Part shown: one piece after another, positions 15,381 through 24,396 of the stretch
Layout of the letters: each line of letters begins with the position of its first letter
Numbering within the stretch: position 1 is the first letter of the stretch
Assembly (NCBI GenBank): GCA_015056585.1
Contig: SVFZ01000038.1
Coordinates: 1 to 35,775 of the forward strand
Reading direction: 5' to 3'
DNA: 35,775 bases
DNA from: Butyrivibrio sp.
GTDB lineage: Bacteria > Bacillota > Clostridia > Lachnospirales > Lachnospiraceae
Made by a program: the position numbers and the translations under genes
Notes under the pieces: generated by a model
The model's database searches: none
Told to the model about the DNA's origin: nothing
Seen by the model: the letters and a program-made list of their open reading frames with translations, nothing else

Positions 15381-17531
15381 ATGGCTAAGAAAAAAAATAC
15401 AAATACGATAGATTTTGAGGACCCTAAATACTACATCAACAGGGAACTTAGCTGGATGCAGTTCAATGAAAGAGTTTTGTCTGAGGCGGAGGATCTGACC
15501 AATCCTTTGTTTGAGAGGCTCAAATTCCTCAGCATCTCAGCCAGTAACCTGGACGAGTTTTTTATGGTAAGAGTTGCATCCTTAAAGGACATGATAAATG
15601 CCGGCTACAAAAAGCCTGACATAGCAGGAATGACTGCAAAGCAGCAGCTGAGTGCCGTTCTTTGCAATGTCCATGACTTTGTGGACAAGCAGTATGAGAT
15701 ATACAATAAGAAGCTCCTTCCTGCACTTCTTTCAAGCGGTGTCTTGATCTGTGAGGAAAAAGACCTTACAGGCAAGGACAGTGAGTATGTAGACAGGTAT
15801 TTTGATGAATTTATCTACCCTGTACTTACGCCTATGGCTGTGGATTCTTCAAGACCGTTTCCGCTTATCAGGAACAAGACACTTAATATTGCAGCTCTTT
15901 TGACAAAGAAAGAGGGCAAGGATGATGTGGACTTTGCTACCGTGCAGGTTCCGGATGTACTTCCAAGAATCATTGAGATTCCCGGAAACGGCAAGGACGG
16001 GGAGGTCAGAAAGGTCATTTTCCTTGAACAGATCATTCAGAGAAATGTGTCAAAGCTGTTCCTTAATTACAATGTTCTTACAAGTGCGCCCTACAGAGTC
16101 GGCAGAAATGCGGACCTTTCAATAGACGAAGATGAGGCGGAGGATCTTTTAAAAGAGATCGAGAAGAAGAACAAGAAAAGACAGAAGGGACAGGATAAAA
16201 GACTTGAGGTATCAAAGGACATAGACAATAAGCTTCTTAAGCTCATTACTAAGGAACTGAAGGTTGAGGAGAATGAGATATACAAGATTGAAGGACCTCT
16301 TGATCTGACTTTCCTTATGAAGATGTATAAGCTTGAGGGCTTTGACCATCTTAAGGAACACAGATATAAAGAGCCGCAGCCAGTACCGGAGTTTTCTTCC
16401 GATGAGGATATCTTTGATGTCATTTCAAAGAAAGACGTACTGATGCACCACCCATACGAGACCTTTGAAAATGTTGTGAAGTTTGTTGAGCATGCAGCAG
16501 TTGATCCGGATGTTCTGGCGATAAAGCAGACCCTTTACAGGGTAAGCGGCAATTCTCCGATCATTGCAGCTCTTGCAAAGGCCGCAGATAATGGCAAGCA
16601 GGTAACGGTTCTTGTTGAGCTGAAGGCAAGGTTTGATGAGGAGAACAACATTGTCTGGGCAAAGATGCTGGAAAAAGCAGGGTGTCATGTTATTTACGGA
16701 CTTGTTGGCCTTAAGACTCACTGTAAGATAACGCTGGTGGTAAGGCGCGAAGAGGACGGCATAAAGCGCTATGTGCACCTTGCAACCGGAAACTACAACG
16801 ACTCAACTGCAAAACAGTACACCGATGTGGGACTCTTTACCTGTGCACCGGCATTTGGCGAGGATGCTACAGCGGTATTTAATATGCTGTCTGGTTATTC
16901 CGAACCCCTTGGATGGAACAAGCTCTCCCTGGCACCGCTATGGCTTAAGGACAGAATACTTTATCTTATCAAAAGAGAAGAGGAGCATGCCCTGGCGGGA
17001 GAACCGGCTCGAATTATCGCCAAGATGAATTCCATATGCCACAAGGAAGTAATTGCAGCCCTGTACAAGGCGAGCTGCGCCGGTGTAAAGATTGATCTGA
17101 TCGTTAGAGGTATATGCTGCCTTAGAGCGGGAGTACCCGGGGTCAGTGAAAATATCACTGTAAGATCCATAGTCGGTAATTTCCTTGAGCATAGCAGGAT
17201 CTTTTACTTTGAAAACGGTGGAAATCCTGAGTACTATGCCAGCAGCGCAGACTGGATGCCAAGAAACCTTGAGCGCAGGGTTGAGATTCTTTTCCCGGTG
17301 GAAAATGAAGCTTTAAGGAAAAAGCTCATGCATATCCTTGATCTGGAACTTAAGGATACGGAAAAAGCTCATATCATGGATGCGGATGGTGTCTATGTTA
17401 AGCCTGTGATTAAAGGGGATGACTTTGAGAAGATCAATTCTCAGCTGATCTTTGGCCAGGAGGCTTCAAGGAATTCGAAAAGCCTTGGCCATCAGCATTC
17501 AAGGGTCTTTATTCCGGAGATGAAGGCGTGA
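15381..17531 (+). CDS. ppk1: polyphosphate kinase 1
   Basis: A 716-residue PPK1, reversibly transferring the gamma phosphate of ATP onto inorganic polyphosphate. The N domain starts YINRELSWMQFNERVL. The two active-site histidines are H466 in VHLATGNYND (the autophosphorylated residue by homology) and H604 in LEHSRIFYF. A DWMPRNLERRVE motif precedes the end. A lysine/glutamate-rich stretch around residues 250-290 is usual for the family. The start at 15381 is chosen because GAGGAG (15371-15376) precedes it; an in-frame ATG at 15369 would overlap that site. It is coupled with the upstream ppx-type gene. Confidence 0.96.
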   Translation: MAKKKNTNTIDFEDPKYYINRELSWMQFNERVLSEAEDLTNPLFERLKFLSISASNLDEFFMVRVASLKDMINAGYKKPDIAGMTAKQQLSAVLCNVHDFVDKQYEIYNKKLLPALLSSGVLICEEKDLTGKDSEYVDRYFDEFIYPVLTPMAVDSSRPFPLIRNKTLNIAALLTKKEGKDDVDFATVQVPDVLPRIIEIPGNGKDGEVRKVIFLEQIIQRNVSKLFLNYNVLTSAPYRVGRNADLSIDEDEAEDLLKEIEKKNKKRQKGQDKRLEVSKDIDNKLLKLITKELKVEENEIYKIEGPLDLTFLMKMYKLEGFDHLKEHRYKEPQPVPEFSSDEDIFDVISKKDVLMHHPYETFENVVKFVEHAAVDPDVLAIKQTLYRVSGNSPIIAALAKAADNGKQVTVLVELKARFDEENNIVWAKMLEKAGCHVIYGLVGLKTHCKITLVVRREEDGIKRYVHLATGNYNDSTAKQYTDVGLFTCAPAFGEDATAVFNMLSGYSEPLGWNKLSLAPLWLKDRILYLIKREEEHALAGEPARIIAKMNSICHKEVIAALYKASCAGVKIDLIVRGICCLRAGVPGVSENITVRSIVGNFLEHSRIFYFENGGNPEYYASSADWMPRNLERRVEILFPVENEALRKKLMHILDLELKDTEKAHIMDADGVYVKPVIKGDDFEKINSQLIFGQEASRNSKSLGHQHSRVFIPEMKA

Positions 17532-17597
17532 AAATGGACAAATAAATATAACACTGCTAATTGATGAATTGCAGGAAATGAGAGGACATACAGCAAA

Positions 17598-18185
17598 ATG
17601 AGATATATTTTGGCATCGGGATCACCAAGAAGAAGGGAGCTTTTATCAAAGGTACTTTCAGAGTATGAGGTGATTCCCGCTGTTTCGGAAGAAAAAACAA
17701 CAAGCACCGAGCCAAGTAAAGTGGTGGAGGAGTTGTCGTTTCAAAAAGCTTCCGAGATTTTTCACAAAATTTTTATTAATGAACGTGACAGATACGTTGT
17801 AATTGGCGCGGACACCGTTGTATCATATAAGGGTAAGATACTTGGAAAACCAAAGGACAGAGAAGATGCTGCCGGAATGATAAAGCAGTTTTCCGGCGAT
17901 ACACATGCCGTATACACAGGCGTTACATTATTCTATGTGGATGAGAATGGCAGGCAGTGCCATCATACTTTCCACGAAGAAACCCTGGTAGATGTGGCGG
18001 CTATGACTGATAAGGAAATAGAGGATTACGTAGCAACAGGAGAGCCTGATGACAAGGCCGGAGCATATGGCATTCAGGGGCAGTTTGCTATATACATTGA
18101 AGGCATTAAGGGAGACTACTACAATGTGGTTGGACTTCCGATCGCAAGGCTCTATAGGGAAATGAAGAGTAAAAAATTATTATAG
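17598..18185 (+). CDS. maf: Maf-family nucleotide pyrophosphatase
   Basis: A 195-residue Maf/HAM1-fold nucleotide pyrophosphatase that hydrolyses non-canonical or dTTP/UTP-type triphosphates and is linked with septum inhibition in Bacillus. Diagnostic motifs are ILASGSPRRRELL (4-16), GADTVV with D72, LGKPKDREDAAGM, and VYTGV. The C-terminal region (KAGAYGIQG...) is also conserved. It follows ppk1 by 66 bp and precedes a small acidic protein by 19 bp, probably one transcript ending at 18487-18528. Confidence 0.95.
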   Translation: MRYILASGSPRRRELLSKVLSEYEVIPAVSEEKTTSTEPSKVVEELSFQKASEIFHKIFINERDRYVVIGADTVVSYKGKILGKPKDREDAAGMIKQFSGDTHAVYTGVTLFYVDENGRQCHHTFHEETLVDVAAMTDKEIEDYVATGEPDDKAGAYGIQGQFAIYIEGIKGDYYNVVGLPIARLYREMKSKKLL

Positions 18186-18204
18186 GGTTTCGGAGGATTA
18201 TTTT

Positions 18205-18459
18205 ATGCACGAGTATGACGAGGCGGTTCTAAGATGTTTTCTGGAAAATCAGGGACAGCTTTTCCCTGAGGATGTGGCGGAGAATATGGAGGAAGCAGAG
18301 GCTTTCCTCGAAGACTGCATGGCTGTGGTTGTGGACGGTCCGGACGAGGTTGAGGAGTATTTCGAGGAATCCGGCGTAGACACCGAGGGCGGTAATGTAC
18401 TTGATGCTGATGAGGTATTCGACATCGGAGATGGAAGATATCTTATAGTCGAGGCATGA
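18205..18459 (+). CDS. small acidic protein of unknown function
   Basis: An 84-residue protein, about one third Asp/Glu, with no transmembrane segment or signal peptide. It starts MHEYDEAVLRCFLENQG and ends with GDGRYLIVEA. I recall similar small acidic proteins in other Lachnospiraceae but know no function. The start is supported by CGGAGGA about 9 bases before ATG. It follows maf by 19 bp and is followed by a strong terminator, so it is the last gene of that unit. Two cysteines (C11 and C38) are present. Confidence 0.75.
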   Translation: MHEYDEAVLRCFLENQGQLFPEDVAENMEEAEAFLEDCMAVVVDGPDEVEEYFEESGVDTEGGNVLDADEVFDIGDGRYLIVEA

Positions 18460-18486
18460 TAGCATATTTTTTGACTTTGTATTATA

Positions 18487-18528
18487 GTTATCGGAGTGGG
18501 ATTTTTATTCCGCTTCGGTAACTTTTTT
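18487..18528 (+). terminator. intrinsic terminator after the maf unit
   Basis: GTTATCGGAGTGGG (18487-18500) pairs with CCGCTTCGGTAAC and the preceding T (18509-18522), about 14 bp including several G-T pairs, then TTTTTT at 18523-18528. Confidence 0.85.
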
Positions 18529-18588
18529 ATATCATAGGAAAATGCTCCGCATTTTTGGAACGACGTTTTTTTATTTAGGATTATTGAT

Positions 18589-19398
18589 ATGAGTAAAATT
18601 TTCTTTTTTGATTTGGACGGAACTCTTCTAAACAGCGAGAAGAGGATCACGGAAAAAACCATGGAGGCGCTGAAGACTTTTACGGATGCAGGAAATCATT
18701 TCTGCATTAATACGGGACGCGCCATTGACAGTGCAAAAGCTGTGTATGATGGACTTGGCCTTGATTTTAAGGGGAGCTTTTTGTGTGGCTCCAACGGAAC
18801 TGAAATCTATAGTGTAGATGATGGAAAATATGTGTACAGGACAGGTGTGGAACTTGAGCTTGTGCCTAAGATACTTGACCTTGCTGAGGAGTACGGAATT
18901 CACTGTCATACCTACAATGATGACCATATTGTATCAAGGCACGACGGCGAGTGCATGAATTATTACAGAAGGGTCATCAAGACTCCGCTTATTGTCACGG
19001 ACGATGTGCTTAAAGAAATCCACAGACCACCATCAAAGATGATAGCTATTGAGCTTCATGATCATGACAAGCAGGAGCGCTTCAGAGAGGCACTTCAGAA
19101 AATGGTAGGGGATAAGCTCACTTTATTGTATTCGAATCCATACTACATGGAGATATTCCCTTCTGAAGCCGGAAAGGGAAGCGCTGTTACCAGGCTTGCA
19201 AAAATTCTTGGAATTCCTGTGGAAAACACCTATGCTGCCGGAGATGAGCAGAACGATATCTCTATGATCGAGGCAGCCGGCTGCGGTATTGCAATGGCTA
19301 ACGCAACAGACATGGTAAAGCAGATTGCAGACGTGGTTACAACTTACGACAACAATCACGACGGACTGGCTGAGTTCATTCTTGAAGCCGCAAAGTAG
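18589..19398 (+). CDS. HAD-superfamily hydrolase, Cof subfamily (IIB)
   Basis: A 269-residue Cof-type HAD phosphatase. Motif I FFDLDGTLLN carries the nucleophile D8 and general acid D10. The motif II region is CINTGRA, the C2 cap fills the middle, the motif III lysine lies in GKGSAVTRL, and motif IV is AAGDEQNDISM. These enzymes dephosphorylate sugar phosphates, flavin or pyridoxal phosphates with broad specificity; the substrate is not predictable. It starts 60 bp after a terminator, so it has its own promoter or is the first gene of a pair with the PHP protein. Confidence 0.92.
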   Translation: MSKIFFFDLDGTLLNSEKRITEKTMEALKTFTDAGNHFCINTGRAIDSAKAVYDGLGLDFKGSFLCGSNGTEIYSVDDGKYVYRTGVELELVPKILDLAEEYGIHCHTYNDDHIVSRHDGECMNYYRRVIKTPLIVTDDVLKEIHRPPSKMIAIELHDHDKQERFREALQKMVGDKLTLLYSNPYYMEIFPSEAGKGSAVTRLAKILGIPVENTYAAGDEQNDISMIEAAGCGIAMANATDMVKQIADVVTTYDNNHDGLAEFILEAAK

Positions 19399-19451
19399 TG
19401 ATGGCCGGACGCATCAATGAAACAAACAATAATTGGCTGGAGGGACGGATA

Positions 19452-20315
19452 GTGAGAAGGATAGATTTACATACGCATAGTACGTGTTCGGATGGATCGT
19501 ACAGTGTACATGAGCTCATAGATTATGCACATGAGAAGGGACTTGCTGCGATTGCACTGACGGATCACGATACGATTGATGGTGTGGAAGAGGCAGTCAG
19601 ATATGGAAAAGAGAAATACCCTGACATGGAAGTTATACCCGGGATTGAGTTCAGTACAGTGAACGAAGGGAAGGATGTTCATGTTGTGGGGCTTTATGTT
19701 GACTATAAAGACCAGAAATTAAAGGATAAGCTGAGGACTTTTAAGAATGCCAGGGTGGAACGCAATAGGAAGATGTGCAAGAAACTTACTGATGGCGGAA
19801 TACCGATAGCTTACGAGGATCTTGAGAAGGCTTTTCCGGATACGACAATAACAAGGGCACACTATGCAAAGTATATGCTTGAAAAGGGGTATATAAAGTC
19901 CAGGCAGGAGGCTTTTGACAGATACATAGGAGATAATTGTCCTTACTTTGTGCCAAGGGAGAATATAACGCCGGAAATGGCTATCGAGTGCATACTGGAA
20001 AACGGGGCAGTTCCTGTTTTGGCTCATCCGGTGCTCTATCATATGAGCGATGCCAAGTTGGAGGCTTTAGTTGTAAGACTTAAAAAGGCAGGTCTTAAGG
20101 GGCTTGAAGCAATCTATACTACTTATGAGGCCTATGAAGAGAGACAGATGAAAGAACTCGCTGAAAGGCAGGGACTTTTAATCAGCGGAGGAAGTGATTT
20201 CCACGGTACCAATAAGGTAAATATCGATCTTGCTGTTGGATACGGAAGTCTTTTTGTTCCGGAAGATCTTTTGCCGCCAATCAAAGAGGCTGCAGGGCGC
20301 AGGCTTGAGGACTGA
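19452..20315 (+). CDS. PHP-domain phosphoesterase (TrpH/YciV-like)
   Basis: A 287-residue PHP metallophosphoesterase. Metal-binding motifs are DLHTHSTCSDGS (5-16), ALTDHDT, VIPGIEFS, a LAHPV motif and SGGSDFHG near the C-terminus. Relatives include E. coli RNase AM (YciV), a 5'-3' exonuclease also acting on nucleoside 3',5'-bisphosphates, and many uncharacterised proteins. The start is taken at GTG 19452 because GGAGGG (19439-19444) lies 7 bases upstream. An in-frame ATG at 19401 overlaps the end of the HAD gene with no ribosome site and would add 17 residues not matching the family. Confidence 0.85.
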   Translation: MRRIDLHTHSTCSDGSYSVHELIDYAHEKGLAAIALTDHDTIDGVEEAVRYGKEKYPDMEVIPGIEFSTVNEGKDVHVVGLYVDYKDQKLKDKLRTFKNARVERNRKMCKKLTDGGIPIAYEDLEKAFPDTTITRAHYAKYMLEKGYIKSRQEAFDRYIGDNCPYFVPRENITPEMAIECILENGAVPVLAHPVLYHMSDAKLEALVVRLKKAGLKGLEAIYTTYEAYEERQMKELAERQGLLISGGSDFHGTNKVNIDLAVGYGSLFVPEDLLPPIKEAAGRRLED

Positions 20316-20381
20316 AGTTATCGGGGCAAGCTTAATAGCGAGTGAACAGTAACGAATTAACATATAAGATAACAGTGTCCG

Positions 20382-20411
20382 TTGACATCAGGGGCAAAAC
20401 TGTGCTTTAAT
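20382..20411 (+). promoter_or_regulatory. promoter of the TrpB2 gene
   Basis: TTGACA (20382-20387), 18-bp spacer, TTTAAT (20406-20411). The start codon is about 25 nt downstream of the predicted start of transcription, too short a leader for an attenuator. Confidence 0.6.
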
Positions 20412-20442
20412 TATTTAAATTGCTAAAGGGGAAAGGGGATTT

Positions 20443-21825
20443 ATGATGAGTGAAGAAGTAAAGATTCCATATAAAATCTATTTAAGCGAAGATGAGATAC
20501 CAAGACAGTGGTATAACGTAAGGGCAGATATGAAGAATAAGCCCGCTCCGCTTCTTAATCCGGCAACATTAAAGCCGATGACATTTGAAGATCTTCGTCC
20601 TGTTTTTTGCGATGAGCTTATAAAGCAGGAACTTGATAATACCACACCTTATATTGATATCCCTGATGAGATCATGGACTTTTACAAGATGTACAGACCA
20701 TCACCTCTTGTAAGAGCGTACTTCCTTGAGAAGGCGCTTGGAACACCGGCCAAGATCTACTACAAATTCGAGGGTAATAATACCAGTGGTTCCCATAAGC
20801 TTAATTCTGCTATCGTTCAGGCATATTATGCCAAGAAGCAGGGACTTAAGGGAGTGACAACAGAGACAGGTGCCGGACAGTGGGGAACAGCTCTTTCTAT
20901 GGCATCATCATATTTCGGAATTGACTGTAAGGTCTACATGGTTAAAGTTTCATATGAACAGAAGCCATTCAGACGTGAAGTTATGCGTACTTACGGAGCA
21001 AGTGTTACACCTTCTCCTTCCATGGAGACTGAGATCGGACGCAAGATCAATGCAGAGCATCCCGGTACCACAGGAAGCCTTGGCTGTGCAATTTCAGAGG
21101 CTGTTGAAGTTGCAACACATACAGAGGGCTACAGATATGTTCTTGGAAGCGTTCTTAATCAGGTTCTTTTGCATCAGACGGTTATTGGACTTGAGGCTAA
21201 GGCTGCACTTGATAAGTACGGCGTCACACCTGATATTATAATCGGATGCGCAGGCGGCGGATCCAACCTGGGCGGTCTTATCTCTCCGTTCATGGGAGAG
21301 AAGCTTCGCGGCGAAAAAGACTACAGAATAATTGCTGTTGAGCCTGCAAGCTGCCCAAGCCTTACTAGAGGTAAGTTTGCATACGACTTCTGCGATACCG
21401 GAATGGTATGTCCTCTTGCCAAGATGTATACGCTTGGCAGTAACTTCATTCCTTCTGCAAACCATGCAGGTGGACTTCGTTATCACGGTATGAGCCCGAT
21501 TCTTTCACAGCTCTATGATGACGGACTTATGGAAGCAAGAAGCGTTGAGCAGACATCAGTATTTGAGGCAGCTCAGAAGTTTGCAAGGGTTGAAGGAATC
21601 CTTCCTGCACCTGAGAGCAGCCATGCTATAAAAGCGGCTATAGATGAGGCGCTTAAGTGCAAGGAGACAGGAGAGGAAAAGACAATTCTCTTTGGTCTTA
21701 CAGGAACAGGCTACTTTGATATGGTTGCATACCAGAAGTTCAATGACGGTGTAATGACAGATTACATCCCGACAGATGAAGAACTTCAGAAGAGCTTTGA
21801 TACCCTGCCTAAGGTAGAGCTTTGA
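20443..21825 (+). CDS. TrpB2-type tryptophan synthase beta-like enzyme
   Basis: A 460-residue PLP enzyme of the TrpB2 class, which differs from TrpB1 by an N-terminal extension and by not depending tightly on TrpA. The PLP lysine is K119 in SGSHKLN, the catalytic segment is ETGAGQWG (141-148), and the phosphate-binding loop is GGGSN (271-275). Expected reaction: serine plus indole to tryptophan, although serine deaminase or other roles have been proposed for orphan TrpB2. No trpA or other trp gene is near. AAGGGG at 20433-20438 suits either ATG 20443 or 20446. Its own promoter lies upstream. Confidence 0.9.
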   Translation: MMSEEVKIPYKIYLSEDEIPRQWYNVRADMKNKPAPLLNPATLKPMTFEDLRPVFCDELIKQELDNTTPYIDIPDEIMDFYKMYRPSPLVRAYFLEKALGTPAKIYYKFEGNNTSGSHKLNSAIVQAYYAKKQGLKGVTTETGAGQWGTALSMASSYFGIDCKVYMVKVSYEQKPFRREVMRTYGASVTPSPSMETEIGRKINAEHPGTTGSLGCAISEAVEVATHTEGYRYVLGSVLNQVLLHQTVIGLEAKAALDKYGVTPDIIIGCAGGGSNLGGLISPFMGEKLRGEKDYRIIAVEPASCPSLTRGKFAYDFCDTGMVCPLAKMYTLGSNFIPSANHAGGLRYHGMSPILSQLYDDGLMEARSVEQTSVFEAAQKFARVEGILPAPESSHAIKAAIDEALKCKETGEEKTILFGLTGTGYFDMVAYQKFNDGVMTDYIPTDEELQKSFDTLPKVEL

Positions 21826-21833
21826 TCGCATTT

Positions 21834-21876
21834 TGAATCAGTACGATTATTATTTAATGATTCATCATATTTTTTA
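21834..21876 (+). terminator. possible weak terminator after TrpB2
   Basis: TGAATCA (21834-21840) pairs with TGATTCA (21858-21864), a 7-bp AT-rich stem, followed after five bases by a T run. Weak stem and offset T tract make this tentative. Confidence 0.35.
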
Positions 21877-21931
21877 TTACAAATTATTAGATTTATATAT
21901 TTAGAAGCTATATAGAATTAGGAGCAGTTAC

Positions 21932-22531
21932 ATGAATATTGTTTGTTTGGATTTAGAAGGCGTATTGGTACCGGAGATATGGATTGCATTCTCTGAGGAA
22001 AGCGGAATCCCGGAGCTTAAGAAAACTACAAGAGATGAACCGGATTATGACAAGCTCATGAAATGGAGACTTGGAATATTAAAGGAACATGGTCTTGGAC
22101 TTAAAGAAATTCAGGATACCATCAGGAAGATCGATCCGCTTCCTGGTGCAAAAGAGTTTTTGGATGAGCTTCGCAGCATAACTCAGGTAATAATCATCAG
22201 TGATACCTTTACACAGTTCGCTACACCGCTTATGGAGAAGCTTGGATGGCCCACAATTTTCTGCAACAGTCTTGAGGTTGCTGAAAGTGGTGAGATCACA
22301 GGCTTTAAAATGAGAATTGAGAATTCAAAACTCACAACCGTCAAGGCACTTCAATCAATCGGTTATGAGACTATTGCCAGCGGTGACAGCTACAATGATC
22401 TCGCGATGATAAAGGCTTCAAAGGCAGGATTCCTTTTCAGATCCACAGACAAGATCAAGGCTGACTATCCTGAACTTCCTGCATTTGAAGAGTACAAAGA
22501 TCTTTTGGATGCAATCAAAAAGGCACTTTAA
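21932..22531 (+). CDS. thrH: ThrH-like phosphoserine phosphatase / homoserine phosphotransferase
   Basis: A 199-residue HAD enzyme closely resembling Pseudomonas ThrH, which dephosphorylates phosphoserine and can pass the phosphate to homoserine. Motif I CLDLEGVLVPEIW (5-17) has the DxE form characteristic of this subgroup (D7, E9). Motif II is IIISDTF, and motif IV GDSYNDLAM. Length fits (about 205). AGGAG lies 9 bases before ATG 21932. It follows TrpB2, which consumes serine, on the same strand about 106 bp away. Confidence 0.9.
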   Translation: MNIVCLDLEGVLVPEIWIAFSEESGIPELKKTTRDEPDYDKLMKWRLGILKEHGLGLKEIQDTIRKIDPLPGAKEFLDELRSITQVIIISDTFTQFATPLMEKLGWPTIFCNSLEVAESGEITGFKMRIENSKLTTVKALQSIGYETIASGDSYNDLAMIKASKAGFLFRSTDKIKADYPELPAFEEYKDLLDAIKKAL

Positions 22532-22673
22532 GCTTTTTTGACATAATGAATTGTTTTTAGAAATATGCATATTATGATATGATTAATTAGGGGCAAAGGT
22601 CTATGACTTTTGCCCTTAGTTGTAGAACAGTAACGGAGATTACCATTTGGAAAGAGCCCGGTGGAGGCTTATT

Positions 22674-24305
22674 ATGGGAAATGTCGTAAATTATATTAAG
22701 TGGAGGGGCGATCTTTCTTTTTTCGATTCCCCCTTTAATGAAGTGGATAATCTGGCACTTTCGCTGCTTATTTACAATGACTTTTTCGGAATAGTTCCTG
22801 TTAAGGGAGCTGGCATAAAGATCAGTATCAAAGACGCAGCAGAGTGGTATTTTACCAAGCATAGCATAGATGAGTGCTCCAGGCTTGATTTTGACTGGAT
22901 TCTATATTATATGGCCAAAACCGGGCGCTTTGGAGATCTCTATCTTTCCGATTATGTAGATTTAAATGAGTCGGAAAAAGATATGATGTTTACGGCTTTT
23001 ACCGTGCATTTGCCTGACGGTACCAAGTACGTGGCTTTTCGCGGTACAACCATGGATATTGAAGACTGGAGACTGGACTTTAAGATAAGCTTTGAGGAAA
23101 TTGGTGCCCAGAAAGCTGCTGCAGAATACCTTAAGTTCATTACGGAAAAGTATTCGGGAGATATTTTTGTGGGAGGCCATTCAAAGGGCGGAAACCTGGC
23201 TGTATACTCAGCTATGAATGCTCCTGATGTTGTAAGGAACAGGATAAAGAGAATTTACAGTAACGACGGTCCCGGATTTGCGCCGGAGCTTCTCGATGAA
23301 AAGAAGTTTGATGACATTAAAGACCGTATAACACATATTGTCCCTACTTTCTGCGTAGTTGGTATGCTTTTTGAATTAAATGTTCCGCATATGATAGTTG
23401 CGTCAGACGGGGAAAAGATCCTTCAGCATTCAGGCATGACCTGGAAGGTTGAGGGAGACCATTTTATCAGGAAAAGATATTTGTCTGAAGAGAGCATTGT
23501 CTATAACAAAGCAATAGATGATTGGATTGGAAATGCCACAATGGAGCAGCGACAGGCTTTTACAAGGGATATCTTTGATGCTATGAAGGCTGCAGGTGCA
23601 GTAAGTATCTATGATATTTCAAAGGGCGGTTTTCACGACTTTGGAACAATACTTTTATCTGCTGCTAATTCAGAGAGTAAGACCAAGATTGTATTTGGCA
23701 AGTTTTTTGGCTCTCTTTGGAGGTCAATAGAGAAGATAAAAGTTGTGGACACTATAAAATCTCTGCAGGGACTTATCGATATATTCCTGATATTTATAGG
23801 AATTGTTTTTCTTACGATACCCAAGGAAGTGTATATGGTCCTTGGTGGCGCCATTGCTTTTGTGGTGGCTCTATGGAGCGCAGTCATGCTTCTTAAGGCG
23901 GGAGTCAGAGATGAGAACCCTTTTATGAAAAGAGGGCGTATGATATTCCACATTATCATCATGTGGTTTATGGTTTTCATTCTGTCAAACCTTGAGAGAA
24001 TACCTACATGGACAAATGTCCTTATGGCAATTGTATTCTTTTCTTTAACTGTGGCCAGTGTTCGCTACATAGTAAAGAATAAGGCAACAATTTCCGGTAA
24101 AGCCAAATTCTGGATGATACTGGTTGCTGTTGTTAATCTCAATGTTGGAATCGTCTCACTTATAACGCCGCAGAGGCTTTACTACGGCAAATCTATGACG
24201 GTGGGAAGTTACCTGATACTTGTGGGCTTTGTGAGATTTATTATCCAGGTCCTTGAGCAGAGTCAGAACAGTACTGAGCATTCACGGTACTATGAAGATG
24301 ATTGA
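22674..24305 (+). CDS. DUF2974 alpha/beta-hydrolase with a multi-pass C-terminal membrane domain
   Basis: A 543-residue protein. Residues 1-340 form a DUF2974 (Mbeg1-like, lipase-related) alpha/beta hydrolase, with the AFRGTTMDIEDWRLDF segment and nucleophile S170 in GGHSKGGN. A linker follows, then about six hydrophobic segments from residue 365 to 530 that resemble a DUF308/HdeD-type membrane domain. DUF2974 proteins are thought to be esterases; neither substrate nor role is known. ATG 22674 is preceded by GGAGG (22662-22666); an in-frame TTG at 22647 is not used. A hairpin (GGGCAAA 22591-22597 with TTTGCCC 22608-22614) lies upstream and the thrS T-box follows. Confidence 0.78.
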   Translation: MGNVVNYIKWRGDLSFFDSPFNEVDNLALSLLIYNDFFGIVPVKGAGIKISIKDAAEWYFTKHSIDECSRLDFDWILYYMAKTGRFGDLYLSDYVDLNESEKDMMFTAFTVHLPDGTKYVAFRGTTMDIEDWRLDFKISFEEIGAQKAAAEYLKFITEKYSGDIFVGGHSKGGNLAVYSAMNAPDVVRNRIKRIYSNDGPGFAPELLDEKKFDDIKDRITHIVPTFCVVGMLFELNVPHMIVASDGEKILQHSGMTWKVEGDHFIRKRYLSEESIVYNKAIDDWIGNATMEQRQAFTRDIFDAMKAAGAVSIYDISKGGFHDFGTILLSAANSESKTKIVFGKFFGSLWRSIEKIKVVDTIKSLQGLIDIFLIFIGIVFLTIPKEVYMVLGGAIAFVVALWSAVMLLKAGVRDENPFMKRGRMIFHIIIMWFMVFILSNLERIPTWTNVLMAIVFFSLTVASVRYIVKNKATISGKAKFWMILVAVVNLNVGIVSLITPQRLYYGKSMTVGSYLILVGFVRFIIQVLEQSQNSTEHSRYYEDD

Positions 24306-24360
24306 AGTAATCTGGTCATACTTGCAGAGATATGTGACAAGGACAGTTAGAAGAAATGTG

Positions 24361-24390
24361 TTGACAGCCTGTAGTCTCCTTTGCTACAAT
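24361..24390 (+). promoter_or_regulatory. thrS T-box promoter
   Basis: TTGACA (24361-24366), 18-bp spacer, TACAAT (24385-24390), preceded by TG one base upstream. It drives the threonine T-box leader. Confidence 0.75.
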
Positions 24391-24396
24391 GTGCAC

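Noticed and set aside
22589..22618. Hairpin GGGCAAA/TTTGCCC before the DUF2974 gene as a riboswitch
   Set aside because: A single simple stem with no conserved aptamer-like surroundings and no T run; could be a weak terminator of thrH, not enough to call.
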